Positions 37,390 through 47,644 of a stretch of DNA of 64,000 nucleotides are shown here, piece by piece. The notes beneath the pieces are model-generated. The model was not told the origin of the DNA and searched no databases. It worked only from the letters and a program-made list of their open reading frames with translations. The position numbers were made by a program, and so were the translations under genes. Source of the stretch: an uncultured Eubacteriales bacterium (GTDB lineage Bacteria > Bacillota > Clostridia > Peptostreptococcales > Anaerovoracaceae); assembly GCA_902796965.1 (NCBI GenBank), contig CADBRA010000015.1, positions 50,286 to 114,285 on the forward strand, read 5' to 3'. The first letter of the stretch is position 1, and every line of letters begins with the position of its first letter.

Positions 37390-40300
37390 CTATGCGGCAT
37401 CTGAGGCTGTTTCAGACACTTCGGCAATGTCTAACTGAATTCCCTGACTCTGTTCAAGCGCTTTATAAGAACCAAATGATTCCCCTGAGAAAGAATTCTC
37501 GATTCTGCTTATCAGAAGAGCTCCCTGTGAATCAGGTGCAAACAGCTTGATTCCAATTATCAGGAATTCTATCGCAATCGCGATAATGAGAATGATTATT
37601 ACAATCTGCATGATCCTCGAAGTGAGCGATTTTTTTTCAGGCTCGGCCTTCGTCACGCTTTTTTCCAGAACGATGTCCTTCGTCTCTTCTTTCTGCGGTT
37701 CTGCTTCTTTTGCAGCCTGCTTTTCTGATTTTATGCGTTCTTTTTCTGATCTCCTGTTACGGAGTCTTTCTGCAAGTTTATGGCTTCGCGGCTTCCGGCT
37801 TTCTTCCGTCAAAATCTTATCGCCGACGTTTTCTGTTTCTTCTGGTACTTCTTTTTCAGAAGAATCTTCTTTGACAGTATATGAAAAAGCAACACCGCCG
37901 CGTCCGTCATTCTTTTCGCTTGACGCAGTCTCTTCATGTCTGGCTGCCGCACCGGCTGATGATCTGACAGAGACTCCTTCTTCGGCGTCTCTTTCCTGTT
38001 CTGCTGCCTTCTCATTTATCTCATCAACAGGGATCATTGTAGTTATATCATCATACCGTTTTGCTGCTTGAGAGATTTCCTCGCCATCAGCTTCATTTTC
38101 CTCAGACTTTGATTCTTCATTTCCGGCGCCCGACAGCTCATGATCTTCTATGCTTTTAAAGTTATAAGCTGTTCCGGTATCATCATTTATATCGTTAATA
38201 GACGATACTTTTTCCTCCTCTGAAGCTATTATATCATCGGTCTTTTCAAAAGCAGCATTTTCAACATCTTCAGAAGATCTGGCCTCCGCATCAGCACCAC
38301 TTTTATCTGAATTTACTGCCGATATTTCAGCATCATTTCCTGCTTCAGTACTATCATCTTCAAGCACTTTGTCAAGCACCGCAGCCATATCCGACAATTT
38401 GATTTCCGCTTCGTCCTCTGAATTACCGGCATCTTTCTCATATTTTTCAGCCGGAACAGGCTCTGCCGCCACTGATTCAATCTTTACAGATTCCGCTGCT
38501 GAAGCTTCCTCACCTTTTTCTTCATCAACTGATATATTTTTTCCATTAACGGAGTTATCAGGCATGCTGCCAGAAATATCATCAGCGCCAGTATCTTCAA
38601 GCATTACAGATGCATCCGCGTCCAGATCGTTTCTAAGCGCATCGTCAATTGACAATGTTCTTTTTCCTAAATCGAGCGTATCAGAAAAATCATCCGGCGG
38701 AGTCACTGTCTCGATCGCCTGTGTCTGATCCCTTGTCAGTGCGATGTCTTCCGGTGAAATTCCGAGTATCATGGAATCGTCCTGATTATCGTCATTTTCC
38801 TCTTCTTCCCACTTGTCGCGGAAATCCTTTGCCTCAGGTCCGAAAATATCTGTAATAGTCATTCTCCCGGCAGGAGACGAGCTCTTTTCCCAGAACGATT
38901 TTCCTGTCAGTTCTTCTCCAGGCACTGCATTTTCTGCATCACCAGGCTCATCGTACAGACGTTCTTTTTCAGTACCGTTTTCGAGCGTCTTAACTACAGT
39001 CGCTCCATCATGGCGCCTCGTGACCTCAACAGAACTGCTCGACTGAGAACTGCTGACCTCAACCTGAACCTGAACGCTTTTCGGACCCTGTTTTATCTGA
39101 TTAAGATCGACAGGCTGCGTTTTTACATTATCATCCTGTATCTTCGCCAGATCGATTTCCTGAGTCTTTACCGAGAATTTTGTACCGGACGGCTCATTTA
39201 TTTTTATATTAACCTCGCGAGGATTTTCTTTTTCTGCCTTTTTTCGAGTTCGGCTGCCTGCTGCGCCTCCATTCCGGCTTCCGACAGATTTCGCTTTTTC
39301 CGCAGTTTCTTTTTCTCTTGAACTCCTGTATCTCTCGTACTCGTCCTCAAGCGTTCTGAATGAAATTTCAGGTGCTTCAGTCAGGTATTCGCGCCTGCGG
39401 TCCGCCTCATGAACTTTTTCTAGTTCAGCATCTGACATATGAGCCGCTTTACCCATCTTGTCCGAAAAAGTCTTTTCTGCGTTAAGCAGATTCTGAAATC
39501 CCTTTACTGCACGGCGCTCTTCTTCTTCAGTGTATCCTCTCTCCGGCTCCCCAGTGCTTTTCTGAGTCATCTCAGCGAGGTTCCCGTTGCTGCGTTTTGC
39601 AGATTCTTTCTTCACTTCATTAGCAGGCGCTGTGTGTATTCCGCTCTGATCTCTCATGCGCATAGGCCGCGTACCTTTTAGAAAATCAGGGATCGTTTCA
39701 GCTTCGGTGCGCCCCATGCCCATTCCCTCAAATGGATCATAGTTTTCATATTTTCTTCTTGTTGCGGATCCGCTGCCGCTGAAGCTCGATGCATTTCCAG
39801 AATCAGTTCCGCGGCCGGCTACAGTATGACTCTCTGCGCCCTTATGGCTGTCTCTGTCAGAATTTCCGGCTTCTCTCCTGGGTTCCGTATGTTCTATATT
39901 TCTAATTTCATTTTCAGTTCTGATCTGTTCAGGCTCTGTTTCAGCCATGTGTGCCGTTTCCGGTTCATTTCTTTTTTCCGTCGGAATATCATCGATGAGA
40001 TCGCTGAAATCTTCCATCTGCATTTCAGAAGGAAGAACAAAAATATCGTCATTTCCGCGTGAGCGTAAAGAAGCAGGCGGCTCGTCCGCAGCCAAATCAT
40101 CGAGCTTCTTATCGAACTTCTGCTGGAGATTTTCGTGAGTCATGTCAAAATTAAACATGCTCTTAGCCTCCTCAGGCTCCTCCCATCTGCTTTCTTTCTG
40201 GAAGTATGTCCTGCCGGAGTCTTTGTCTGTTATTTTTTCTCCGCCCCAATCGATACTGACATTCGTTTTTTTTCTGGGTTTCGGAAAGTCCTGAACGTTC

Positions 40301-40410
40301 CAACTGAACTCACTGCCTGCCCGGCTTTCCGATGCAGGAACTGCGGCACCGCAGTACACGCACTTTTTTGCGCCCGGCATCAGCTCTCTGCCGCAATTTT
40401 TACATTTCAT
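37390..40410 (-). CDS. Large zinc-ribbon, single-pass membrane protein with disordered acidic middle
   Basis: The 1006-residue product starts with a zinc ribbon (MKCKNCGRELMPGAKKCVYC, residues 1-20). A long, highly charged and low-complexity region follows (about 50-920), rich in Glu, Asp, Ser and Ala. One membrane segment lies at about 933-956 (IIILIIAIAIEFLIIGIKLF), with a roughly 50-residue outer tail. Such zinc ribbons are common on cytoplasmic ends of Firmicute membrane proteins. No enzymatic domain is visible. The start at ATG 40410 follows AAGGAG by five bases; the frame is open ten codons further. It precedes the UPF0182 gene by 12 bases. Function unknown. Confidence 0.85.
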   Translation of the reverse strand: MKCKNCGRELMPGAKKCVYCGAAVPASESRAGSEFSWNVQDFPKPRKKTNVSIDWGGEKITDKDSGRTYFQKESRWEEPEEAKSMFNFDMTHENLQQKFDKKLDDLAADEPPASLRSRGNDDIFVLPSEMQMEDFSDLIDDIPTEKRNEPETAHMAETEPEQIRTENEIRNIEHTEPRREAGNSDRDSHKGAESHTVAGRGTDSGNASSFSGSGSATRRKYENYDPFEGMGMGRTEAETIPDFLKGTRPMRMRDQSGIHTAPANEVKKESAKRSNGNLAEMTQKSTGEPERGYTEEEERRAVKGFQNLLNAEKTFSDKMGKAAHMSDAELEKVHEADRRREYLTEAPEISFRTLEDEYERYRSSREKETAEKAKSVGSRNGGAAGSRTRKKAEKENPREVNIKINEPSGTKFSVKTQEIDLAKIQDDNVKTQPVDLNQIKQGPKSVQVQVEVSSSQSSSSVEVTRRHDGATVVKTLENGTEKERLYDEPGDAENAVPGEELTGKSFWEKSSSPAGRMTITDIFGPEAKDFRDKWEEEENDDNQDDSMILGISPEDIALTRDQTQAIETVTPPDDFSDTLDLGKRTLSIDDALRNDLDADASVMLEDTGADDISGSMPDNSVNGKNISVDEEKGEEASAAESVKIESVAAEPVPAEKYEKDAGNSEDEAEIKLSDMAAVLDKVLEDDSTEAGNDAEISAVNSDKSGADAEARSSEDVENAAFEKTDDIIASEEEKVSSINDINDDTGTAYNFKSIEDHELSGAGNEESKSEENEADGEEISQAAKRYDDITTMIPVDEINEKAAEQERDAEEGVSVRSSAGAAARHEETASSEKNDGRGGVAFSYTVKEDSSEKEVPEETENVGDKILTEESRKPRSHKLAERLRNRRSEKERIKSEKQAAKEAEPQKEETKDIVLEKSVTKAEPEKKSLTSRIMQIVIIILIIAIAIEFLIIGIKLFAPDSQGALLISRIENSFSGESFGSYKALEQSQGIQLDIAEVSETASDAA

Positions 40411-40471
40411 AAATTCTCCTTGGCTGACGTGACACAACAAAAAGATATCGATTTAAAAATATACATAAAGC

Positions 40472-40500
40472 ATTATATTACAAATTATTATTCATATCAA
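40472..40500 (-). promoter_or_regulatory. Promoter of the zinc-ribbon / UPF0182 / serS operon
   Basis: Near-consensus on the minus strand: TTGATA, 17 bases, TATAAT, about 60 bases before the zinc-ribbon gene. Confidence 0.85.
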
Positions 40501-40631
40501 CGCAGCAAAGTCCGCATACAGAGCATGAAAAAACAAAAATATACAATTTCCGAGCCCTGCGCGGACTCCGTCCGCATGAAAAATCCTGTCTGATCGGGCA
40601 GATGTTTATTGCAAATCGGCAGCCTTTACTA

Positions 40632-40668
40632 TAAAAAAAGACCATTTCCGAACCGGAAATGGTCTTTT
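40632..40668 (-). terminator. Terminator of rpsF-ssb-rpsR
   Basis: AAAAGACCATTTCCG and its complement (15-bp arms, AAC loop) lie 65 bases past rpsR, with a T run on the minus strand. Two TCC/GGA-triloop hairpins flank it. Confidence 0.9.
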
Positions 40669-40732
40669 GACATCCTGTGTGAGCGGAGCTCACGAAATTC
40701 AGTCAACTTAATCGAATGTATAGTTACTTCAA

Positions 40733-40981
40733 TTAGTCCTGAACATAAGGCATAAGTGCTACGATTCTCGCTCTCTTAATAGCCTTTGTCACGCTTCTCT
40801 GGTGGATAGCGCATGTGCCTGTGATTCTCTTAGGGAGAATCTTGCCTCTGTCAGTCGTGAACTTCTTGAGTGTCTCAACATCTTTATAGTCGATTACAGC
40901 AGCACCGTTCTGCTTTTCCTGCATGCAAAACTGGCAGACTTTTCTTCTGCCTCTGCCGCCTCTTTTTCTGTCCATTGCCAT
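40733..40981 (-). CDS. rpsR: 30S ribosomal protein S18
   Basis: The 82-residue product shows the basic start [19 protein letters not shown] and the conserved [19 protein letters not shown] and [19 protein letters not shown]18 pairs with S6 in the 30S platform. Three Cys (CQFC and GTCA) suggest a zinc-binding C+ form. I start at ATG 40981, nine bases after AGGAGA; the frame is open 14 codons upstream. It ends the rpsF-ssb-rpsR operon. Confidence 0.97.
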   Translation of the reverse strand: MAMDRKRGGRGRRKVCQFCMQEKQNGAAVIDYKDVETLKKFTTDRGKILPKRITGTCAIHQRSVTKAIKRARIVALMPYVQD

Positions 40982-41000
40982 GGATCTGCTTCTCCTTTCC

Positions 41001-41537
41001 TTAGAATGGAAGATCGTCCTCATCTACAGTCTGGAAGCCCTCAGGCAGATCATCAGCCTGGCCGGCATTTCCCTGGGACTGCGGAACCGGATCAGCATTC
41101 CTGTAACCGCCCTGATTTCCGTAATTACGGTCACCATAATTCTGGTCGCCGTTTCCGCCGTAACCTTCGCCACCGTAATTCTGACCCTGATAGCCGCCTC
41201 CCTGACTGCTGTTTCTGCTGCCGAGGAATTCAACTCTGTTGGCAACGACATCAGTCGTATATACAGTCTTTCCGTCTCTGTCCTGATATGAACCTGTCTG
41301 GATTCTTCCCTGCACAGCTGCCTGGCTTCCTTTTGAGAGGTATCTGTTGCAGTTCTCAGCCTGTCTGTCGAAAACAGTGATTCTGATAAAGTCAGCTGTC
41401 TGAGCATTTCCATCATTGCCTGATCTTCTGTTATTTCTATCGACCGCAAGCGTAAAATGGCATATGGCCATCTGGCTCTGAGTATATCTGATTTCAGGAT
41501 CTCTTGTTAATCTTCCGATGAGTACGACTTCGTTCAT
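41001..41537 (-). CDS. ssb: Single-stranded DNA-binding protein
   Basis: The 178-residue product has an OB fold (about 1-105, [20 protein letters not shown]). A Gly/Tyr/Asn-rich flexible linker follows, then the acidic tip DEDDLPF that recruits replication and repair partners. It is in the standard place between rpsF and rpsR. AAAGGAG before the ATG is strong. Confidence 0.97.
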   Translation of the reverse strand: MNEVVLIGRLTRDPEIRYTQSQMAICHFTLAVDRNNRRSGNDGNAQTADFIRITVFDRQAENCNRYLSKGSQAAVQGRIQTGSYQDRDGKTVYTTDVVANRVEFLGSRNSSQGGGYQGQNYGGEGYGGNGDQNYGDRNYGNQGGYRNADPVPQSQGNAGQADDLPEGFQTVDEDDLPF

Positions 41538-41573
41538 TTCAAACTCCTTTTCATCATCTGATAATATAAGGAA

Positions 41574-41864
41574 CTATTTCTCGTCCTTGTTTACGATGAT
41601 GTGTCTCATGCAGATATCTGCGATTCTGAGACGTCTGTCAAGCTCCTTAGGGAGCTCAGGTTCTGCCTGAAATTCGATGACAGTGTAGTAGCCTTCGTTC
41701 TTCTTCTGGATCGGATAAGCAAGCTTTCTCATTCCCCATACGTCAACATTTCCAACGACACCGCCGTTTTCTGTGATAACGCCCTGTACCCTTTCTGAAA
41801 ATGCTTCTTTTTCTGCATCCTCTGATACCGGATCAAGAATGTACATTACTTCATAATTTGTCAT
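41574..41864 (-). CDS. rpsF: 30S ribosomal protein S6
   Basis: The 96-residue product starts MTNYEVMYILDPVSEDAEKE and has the family segments VWGMRKLAYPIQKKNEGYY and RRLRIADICMRHIIVNKDE. GAGGAGGTGAAGAAC directly before ATG 41864 fixes the start; the frame is open 11 codons further. It leads the rpsF-ssb-rpsR operon, with a hairpin in the leader (41891-41911, ACTTCATC/GATGAAGT) that could serve S6:S18 autoregulation, a known control in other bacteria but not shown here. Confidence 0.97.
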   Translation of the reverse strand: MTNYEVMYILDPVSEDAEKEAFSERVQGVITENGGVVGNVDVWGMRKLAYPIQKKNEGYYTVIEFQAEPELPKELDRRLRIADICMRHIIVNKDEK

Positions 41865-41944
41865 GTTCTTCACCTCCTCACGGACTAATGACTTCATCTT
41901 TGTGATGAAGTAAGGATGCTCGCCTTTTCAGTGCAAGCCTGTAT

Positions 41945-41973
41945 ATTTTATCACCTGGTGAACATCATTTCAA
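41945..41973 (-). promoter_or_regulatory. rpsF operon promoter
   Basis: TTGAAA, 17 bases, TAAAAT on the minus strand, giving a leader of about 70 bases before rpsF. Confidence 0.8.
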
Positions 41974-41996
41974 TATTTATTTTTTCTTTGCTGCGA

Positions 41997-43376
41997 TCAT
42001 TTCTTTTTTCTTTCTTCAATCGGCACATAGTATCTCGGCTCGATAACAGTCGTATAAGCCGGACGGATAATCTTCCCCTTGTTTACGAGTTCCTCAAGAC
42101 GATGCGCACTCCAACCTACTATTCTGGCCATTGCGAATATAGGGGTATAAAGTTCTTCCGGCAGGCCCATCATTTTGTACGCGAAGCCGGAATAAAAATC
42201 TACATTTACGCTTACACCTTTATACATCTTGAATTCCTTTTCTATGAGCTGAGGAGCGAGCTTTTCGACGAGCGCATAGAGTTCGAATTCATCGTGCATG
42301 CCCTTTACTGACGCGACTCTTTCTACATAATCCTTAAACAAAACAGCGCGCGGATCTGATTTTGAATAAACCGCATGACCGACTCCATATATAAGACCGC
42401 TGTGATCGAACGCCTCGCCGTGAAGTATCTTATCCAGATATGCTCTTACTTCATCCTCATCCTTCCAGTCACTTACATTTTCCTTTATCTCATCAAACAT
42501 CCTCACTACTTTGATGTTTGCTCCGCCGTGACGCGGTCCCTTCAGCGACCCGAGCGCCGCTGCTATTGCGGAGTATGTGTCCGTCAGACTCGATGTTACT
42601 ACGTGAGTTGTAAACGTGGAATTGTTTCCGCCGCCGTGGTCCATGTGCAGAATAAGAGCCATATCCAATGCTCTCGCCTCTATATCAAGGTATTTTCCAT
42701 CGCGCCTGAGCAATGCCAGAATGTTTTCTGCCATACTGCCGTGAGCAAGAGGATTGTTTATGAAAAGTCCTTCAGATTCGTAATAGTATTTATATGCCTG
42801 ATATCCGTATATGGAAAGCATCGGAAAAACGCTGATGAGCTCCATGCACTGACGGAGAACATTAGGAACAGATGTATCATCGGCATTGCTGTCATAAGCG
42901 TAAAGCGTAAGCACACTCCTTGCCAGAGTGTTCATCATGTCCGTACTCGGCGCTTTCATTATCACGTCTCTTACAAATCCATACGGCAGACGTCTGAATT
43001 TTATGAGCTGATCGCTGAATTCCTCAAGCTCTGCATCTGTCGGAAGATGTCCTATCAAAAGCAGATAAGCAACTTCTTCGAAACCAAATCTGTCTGTTTT
43101 AGCCAGACCATGGACTATATCGCTGATTTCGTAGCCTCTGTAATAAAGATGTCCGTAGTCGGGAACTGTTTTTCCGTCTAATTCTTTTACTGCCTTTATA
43201 TCTGAAATATTTGTAATTCCTGCCAGGACACCCTTACCGTTTAAATCGCGAAGTCCCCGCTTGACATCTCTGTTTATGAATTCCTCATTATCTATTATAT
43301 CTGCCTGCTGGACTATATCCGCCATTTTTTCGATTTCAGGCGTTATCGTAGAATATCTTAAATCCTTCTGATCCAT
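41997..43376 (-). CDS. Citrate synthase
   Basis: Citrate synthase joins acetyl-CoA and oxaloacetate. The 459-residue product carries the catalytic His residues in HMDHGGGNNSTF and GVGHAVYSKSDPR and the Asp in NVDFYSGFAYKMMG. It has an N-terminal extension of about 55 residues beyond the usual Si-type start and matches the clostridial form annotated as citrate synthase. I start at ATG 43376, preceded by GGAAGG; a GTG 11 codons upstream lacks a site. No aconitase or isocitrate dehydrogenase is beside it, so it may feed glutamate synthesis. Confidence 0.93.
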   Translation of the reverse strand: MDQKDLRYSTITPEIEKMADIVQQADIIDNEEFINRDVKRGLRDLNGKGVLAGITNISDIKAVKELDGKTVPDYGHLYYRGYEISDIVHGLAKTDRFGFEEVAYLLLIGHLPTDAELEEFSDQLIKFRRLPYGFVRDVIMKAPSTDMMNTLARSVLTLYAYDSNADDTSVPNVLRQCMELISVFPMLSIYGYQAYKYYYESEGLFINNPLAHGSMAENILALLRRDGKYLDIEARALDMALILHMDHGGGNNSTFTTHVVTSSLTDTYSAIAAALGSLKGPRHGGANIKVVRMFDEIKENVSDWKDEDEVRAYLDKILHGEAFDHSGLIYGVGHAVYSKSDPRAVLFKDYVERVASVKGMHDEFELYALVEKLAPQLIEKEFKMYKGVSVNVDFYSGFAYKMMGLPEELYTPIFAMARIVGWSAHRLEELVNKGKIIRPAYTTVIEPRYYVPIEERKKK

Positions 43377-43409
43377 ATTGACTGCCTTCCCGCCTTCCCC
43401 TGGTTTCAC

Positions 43410-44014
43410 AGCATAATAAACACACGTATCAGATCGATCTGTGTATTTTCTGTGCTGCCTGATACCATGTTATAAATTTATATTTTACAGATGTATTATT
43501 ATTTTATAATAAGAAAATTCTGGTTTTGAAAAATTAATATTTATTAATAAGTTATTCCCTGTATTTTTTGCTTTAAACTAATAAAACGATAAACTAATTA
43601 TACGCATCCGTAAACGCAATTTCAATCTGTAAAAAATGGCAAAGCGGGATAAGCATTAAAATTCCAACGTTTATAATATTTTGTTAATCTAAATATATTT
43701 AATATCAATCATGCAAAATATGAACAATATCATGTTATCGACCAAATTAATTGCATGAATATGATATTTAATACTTATTCATTTTTAAGCAGAAAAATTT
43801 CTGATGAAAAACACGCAGTCTTTCTCAACAGTATATTTTACGTAATGTCTGGTTCTGAAATACTTGTACTGTTTACCGGTATTTCATAGTAAAATGCATT
43901 TCCGCATTAAGCTGACATAAGCAGAATCAGATGACGGGCGCTTCGAATTCAATGATAGAGGATATAGATAATAATTTTCATAAATAAAAAAATTAAAATA
44001 GTGTTAAATAAGTG
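43410..44014. other. AT-rich intergenic region without a gene
   Basis: This 600-base stretch between citrate synthase and tRNA-Lys is strongly AT-rich with many short runs of A and T. No promoter for citrate synthase clearly stands out among several TATAAT-like sequences, and no open frame with a ribosome binding site was seen. Confidence 0.5.
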
Positions 44015-44043
44015 TTGACACAGATCGTTTCCTTTGTTATTAT
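44015..44043 (+). promoter_or_regulatory. tRNA-Lys promoter
   Basis: TTGACA, 17 bases, TATTAT, with the -10 ending 25 bases before the tRNA. Confidence 0.82.
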
Positions 44044-44068
44044 AACAAAGTCGCAAAGATAAATACAT

Positions 44069-44144
44069 GCACCATTAGCTCAGCTGGGAGAGCACCTGAC
44101 TCTTAATCAGGGTGTCCAGGGTTCGAACCCCTGATGGTGTACCA
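44069..44144 (+). tRNA. tRNA-Lys, anticodon CTT
   Basis: The 76-base gene forms a cloverleaf with acceptor GCACCAT/ATGGTGT, D-arm GCTC...GAGC, anticodon stem CCTGA/TCAGG with loop CTCTTAA, T-arm CAGGG TTCGAAC CCCTG, and encoded CCA. CTT reads AAG. Confidence 0.96.
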
Positions 44145-44149
44145 GATTT

Positions 44150-44185
44150 AAACCTCGGATTTGTTTCCGAGGTTTTTTATTTTTC
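44150..44185 (+). terminator. Terminator of tRNA-Lys
   Basis: AACCTCGGA and TCCGAGGTT (44151-44159 and 44166-44174) form a stem followed by a T run. Confidence 0.88.
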
Positions 44186-44559
44186 TGTTTTATGAGTTCC
44201 GTGCCGTCCGGTCCGATACTGACAGCTGATGTTGCTTAAAACCTGACCGCATAAGTAATCTGCATATTCTCAAATGCACAAAACCACCGGCCTAAATAAG
44301 AGCATACTCATTTTCACCTGATATTAAGCTGACGGCTGATATACGGAAATTCCGCCTTCCGGCAGTGATCAGAAACGGACTGTTTGTACACGGAGCGTTC
44401 GCAAAGGCATATTATCATTCATAATTATAGTTTCATAGTGAAACGGCATATATGTACATTATAATCACTGCATCTGATTTACCATTCATAAAAATGAAAA
44501 TGTACAGTTTCATTCTTACACCTCGCTATATATCGGGTAAAATAAACTGTATAATGCTT
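44186..44559. other. Intergenic region without a gene
   Basis: No open frame was supported. A short inverted repeat GTTTCA-TAG-TGAAAC lies at 44430-44444, about 115 bases before the next promoter, and could be an operator; nothing else stands out. Confidence 0.4.
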
Positions 44560-44588
44560 TTGAAACCGTAAGGCTTCTTTCATATGAT
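44560..44588 (+). promoter_or_regulatory. Promoter of the 76-residue gene
   Basis: TTGAAA, 17 bases, TATGAT, 46 bases before the start codon. Confidence 0.75.
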
Positions 44589-44634
44589 TAAATAACGAAC
44601 ATATTGGAATTAAAAACAGAGAAAGGAAGTAAAA

Positions 44635-44865
44635 ATGGCATTTAATCCTATGCAACTCATGGGCATGAAAAAAAGAGCGAATTTATTTAAGAATGAGCAT
44701 CCAAAGGTAATTGACTTTTTCAAGAAAATCCACAAAGATATCGACGAAGGCACGATGATAGAGATAAAGATCACGACATCTGACGGAAAAGAACACGCAT
44801 GCGGGCTTAAAGTAAACGCCGATGACATGGAAACTTACAAACAGTTGCTGGCGCTTAAAAAATAG
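44635..44865 (+). CDS. Small hypothetical protein (76 residues)
   Basis: The product starts MAFNPMQLMGMKKRANLFKN, is basic at the N-terminus and mixed charge later (HPKVIDFFKKIHKDIDEGTM, then a beta-strand IEIKITTSDGK). Its own promoter, a good AAGGAAG site and a terminator make it a convincing monocistronic gene. Similar short proteins occur in Clostridia, but no function is known to me. It has one Cys and no membrane segment. Confidence 0.8.
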   Translation: MAFNPMQLMGMKKRANLFKNEHPKVIDFFKKIHKDIDEGTMIEIKITTSDGKEHACGLKVNADDMETYKQLLALKK

Positions 44866-44895
44866 ACTGTCTTAATCAGCAAATCAGAAAGAGAA

Positions 44896-44947
44896 TGCCC
44901 GTAACAAGTCCATGATAATTCACGTATTTATTACGGGCAGTTTTTTT
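44896..44947 (+). terminator. Terminator of the 76-residue gene
   Basis: TGCCCGTAA (44896-44904) pairs with TTACGGGCA (44931-44939), followed by GTTTTTTT. Confidence 0.8.
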
Positions 44948-45016
44948 ATTTCCCTTTTAAATTGAATAAGGATTCACGATATTCCACATGAGCGGGCATT
45001 CCGTACAATGTCCGTA

Positions 45017-45718
45017 CTAAAGCGGATTTCTGCGTGGCGTTCCTGCTTTCCTGGGGTATTTCGCAGGGGTCTGCTTCACCTTTTTTATAAAGATCAGCGT
45101 ATGAGAAAGACCGTAGCTGCTCATGAGACCCCGTTCAGCAGATTCTATTTTTCCTCCGAGAATTTTCAACGCATTCGCAGCGCTGTCAGCTTCTTCTTCG
45201 AATTCTGAGCCTTTATATGAAACGAAGTAACCGCCCTTTCTGACAAATGGAAGACAGTATTCTGTAAGCACACTGAGATGTGACACCGCTCTGGACACAC
45301 AAATATCGAATTTTTCGCGATATTCGATTTCGTGAGCCATATCCTCAGCTCTGTAATGAACAGCCTTTACATTGGAAATGCAGAGTTCATCCACAATATC
45401 GTCTATTATCTTCACGCGCTTGGCAAGCGAATCCATCAGGACAAACTCTTTATCGGGCGATACTATTGCAAGCGGAATTCCAGGTAGGCCTGCGCCTGTG
45501 CCTACATCGATTATTTTCCTCGCGTTTTCATATCTTTTATCAGAGATCACGCACAGCGAATCTATGATATTCTTGACAACAAACTCATCTTTTTCCCTTA
45601 TAGCCGTAAGATTTACATGTTCATTATAAGCGAGGACGAGATCCATATATTTTTCAAGCTTTTCTGCAGATCTCTCGAGACCAGCGGATTTCAAATATTT
45701 TTCCAGTATCTCATTCAT
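45017..45718 (-). CDS. rsmG: 16S rRNA (guanine527-N7)-methyltransferase
   Basis: RsmG methylates G527 in the 530 loop of 16S rRNA; loss gives low-level streptomycin resistance in several bacteria. The 233-residue product has the SAM motif [17 protein letters not shown] (about 68-84), preceded by the family segment [21 protein letters not shown]. The last 20 residues are basic and variable ([14 protein letters not shown]). The ATG lies eight bases inside the end of mnmG with GGGAGG upstream, so it is coupled to mnmG. Confidence 0.96.
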   Translation of the reverse strand: MNEILEKYLKSAGLERSAEKLEKYMDLVLAYNEHVNLTAIREKDEFVVKNIIDSLCVISDKRYENARKIIDVGTGAGLPGIPLAIVSPDKEFVLMDSLAKRVKIIDDIVDELCISNVKAVHYRAEDMAHEIEYREKFDICVSRAVSHLSVLTEYCLPFVRKGGYFVSYKGSEFEEEADSAANALKILGGKIESAERGLMSSYGLSHTLIFIKKVKQTPAKYPRKAGTPRRNPL

Positions 45719-47624
45719 CTGTTCCGCCTCCCTGACTTTTTCTGTCCTTGCCGGCGTATTTCATCCTCTCAAGATATATGAGCAGAACGTTTATATCTGC
45801 GGGCGAAACGCCTGAAATCCTCGACGCCTGTCCTACGGAATCAGGATGCCTGTCAGCCAGTTTCTCTCTGGCTTCTGTCCTTATTCCGTTGAGTGACATA
45901 TAGTCTATGTCTGCCGGAATCTTGTGATTTTCAAGGCGTTTGAATTTTTCTATATCGCGGAGCTGTTTTTTTATATATCCTTCATATTTTATTCTGACAG
46001 CTGCCTGCACCTTGCTGTGATATGAAATATCAGGTCTGTCAGCATCGATTTCCGCAAGATTATCGTATGTGACCTCAGGGCGTCTGAGCAGCTCAGCCAT
46101 GCTTATGCTTTCACTTACTTCAGCGCTGCCGACAGAAACCAGGAAAGGATTGACGATGTCGGTTCCGATTTTCGTTTCCTTAAGTCTCTTTATCTCGTTC
46201 TCAGTTTCACTTTTTATTTCAAGCCAGCGTCTGTAGCGTTCCTCTGTGGCCAGACCGATTTTGTAAGAGCGTTCTGTCAGTCTGTCACATGCGTTATCCT
46301 GTCTAAGCGTCAGTCTGTATTCAGCTCTTGAAGTCATCATTCTGTACGGCTCGTTTGTTCCTTTTGTTACGAGATCGTCGATAAGCACGCCGATATATGC
46401 TTCATCACGTCCGAGGATAAACGGTTCTTTTCCTCTAACCTTCTGTGCAGCGTTTATTCCTGCCATTATTCCCTGAGCCGCAGCCTCTTCATATCCGGAA
46501 CTGCCATTTGTCTGTCCTGCGAAAAACAGATTGTCTATTATTCTGCTTTCGAGCGATGTTTTAAGATCGAGCGGATTTATGCAGTCGTATTCGATCGCAT
46601 AAGCCGGCCGCATTATTTCAGCATTTTCAAGTCCTGCGATAGAATGATAAAAATCCTGCTGTACATCTTCAGGAAGACTGGACGACATGCCTTGTATATA
46701 CATCTCCTCTGTGTCGAGTCCCTCCGGCTCTATAAAAAGCTGATGGCGTTTTCTGTCCGGAAATCTCGCTATCTTTGTTTCAATCGACGGACAGTAGCGC
46801 GGACCTGTTCCCACTATTTCTCCCGTAAAGAGCGCGGAGCGCTCAAAATTACTGCGGATTATCTCATGTGTTTTTTCATTCGTATACGTGAGCCAGCAGT
46901 CAATCTGATTTTTTCCAGGACTCTCATTCATGAATGAAAACGGAACGGTCGGTTCATCTCCATGCTGCACTGCCATTTTACTGTAGTCTATAGATGACGA
47001 TTTCACTCTGGCAGGTGTTCCCGTTTTAAAGCGGCGCAGAGGTATACCATGTTTTTTCAGATTTTCCGACAACATGAGCGACGGTGCCATCCCATTTGGA
47101 CCTGATGCAAACGATGATTCTCCGATGAAAATCTTTCCGGCCAGAAATGTTCCTGTCGCTATTATCACTGTTTCCGAACGATATACGGCGCCTGTACGCG
47201 TTATTATGCCGCGCACGCGGTTATTTTCCACAATGATATCGACTACTTCAGCCTGTTTCAGATCGAGATCAGGAGTTTTCTCGATAGTCTTTTTCATCTC
47301 TTCGTGATAGCGGCGTTTGTCCGCCTGTGCTCTCAAAGAATGAACAGCCGGTCCTTTTGCTGTGTTAAGCATGCGGCTTTGTATAAACGTTTTATCGATA
47401 TTTACTCCCATCTCGCCGCCGAGCGCATCTATTTCCCGAACGAGGTGACCCTTGCCTGTTCCACCTATAGATGGATTGCATGGCATCATGGCGACTGCCT
47501 CCAGTGTGATTGAAAGCATCAATGTTTTAAGTCCCATGCGCGCAGGTGCAAGAGCTGCCTCGCATCCGGCATGTCCGGCTCCTACGACTATCACATCGTA
47601 TTTACCCATTTCATAAAGATTCAT
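45711..47624 (-). CDS. mnmG: tRNA uridine-5-carboxymethylaminomethyl modification enzyme MnmG
   Basis: MnmG, with MnmE, modifies wobble uridine 34 of several tRNAs. The 637-residue FAD protein begins with the Rossmann motif [17 protein letters not shown], followed by [20 protein letters not shown]. Its C-terminal helical domain contains YEGYIKKQ and [20 protein letters not shown] start at ATG 47624, seven bases after AGGTGAG; a GTG four codons earlier lies within that site. It sits 20 bases after mnmE. Confidence 0.97.
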   Translation of the reverse strand: MNLYEMGKYDVIVVGAGHAGCEAALAPARMGLKTLMLSITLEAVAMMPCNPSIGGTGKGHLVREIDALGGEMGVNIDKTFIQSRMLNTAKGPAVHSLRAQADKRRYHEEMKKTIEKTPDLDLKQAEVVDIIVENNRVRGIITRTGAVYRSETVIIATGTFLAGKIFIGESSFASGPNGMAPSLMLSENLKKHGIPLRRFKTGTPARVKSSSIDYSKMAVQHGDEPTVPFSFMNESPGKNQIDCWLTYTNEKTHEIIRSNFERSALFTGEIVGTGPRYCPSIETKIARFPDRKRHQLFIEPEGLDTEEMYIQGMSSSLPEDVQQDFYHSIAGLENAEIMRPAYAIEYDCINPLDLKTSLESRIIDNLFFAGQTNGSSGYEEAAAQGIMAGINAAQKVRGKEPFILGRDEAYIGVLIDDLVTKGTNEPYRMMTSRAEYRLTLRQDNACDRLTERSYKIGLATEERYRRWLEIKSETENEIKRLKETKIGTDIVNPFLVSVGSAEVSESISMAELLRRPEVTYDNLAEIDADRPDISYHSKVQAAVRIKYEGYIKKQLRDIEKFKRLENHKIPADIDYMSLNGIRTEAREKLADRHPDSVGQASRISGVSPADINVLLIYLERMKYAGKDRKSQGGGTDE

Positions 47625-47644
47625 AATATCACTCACCTGCGCTG

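Noticed and set aside
44530..44557. GGGTAA upstream of the 76-residue gene as a second SigB-type promoter
   Set aside because: The nearest GTTT lies 22 bases away, outside the SigB spacing, and a good housekeeping promoter is present just downstream.
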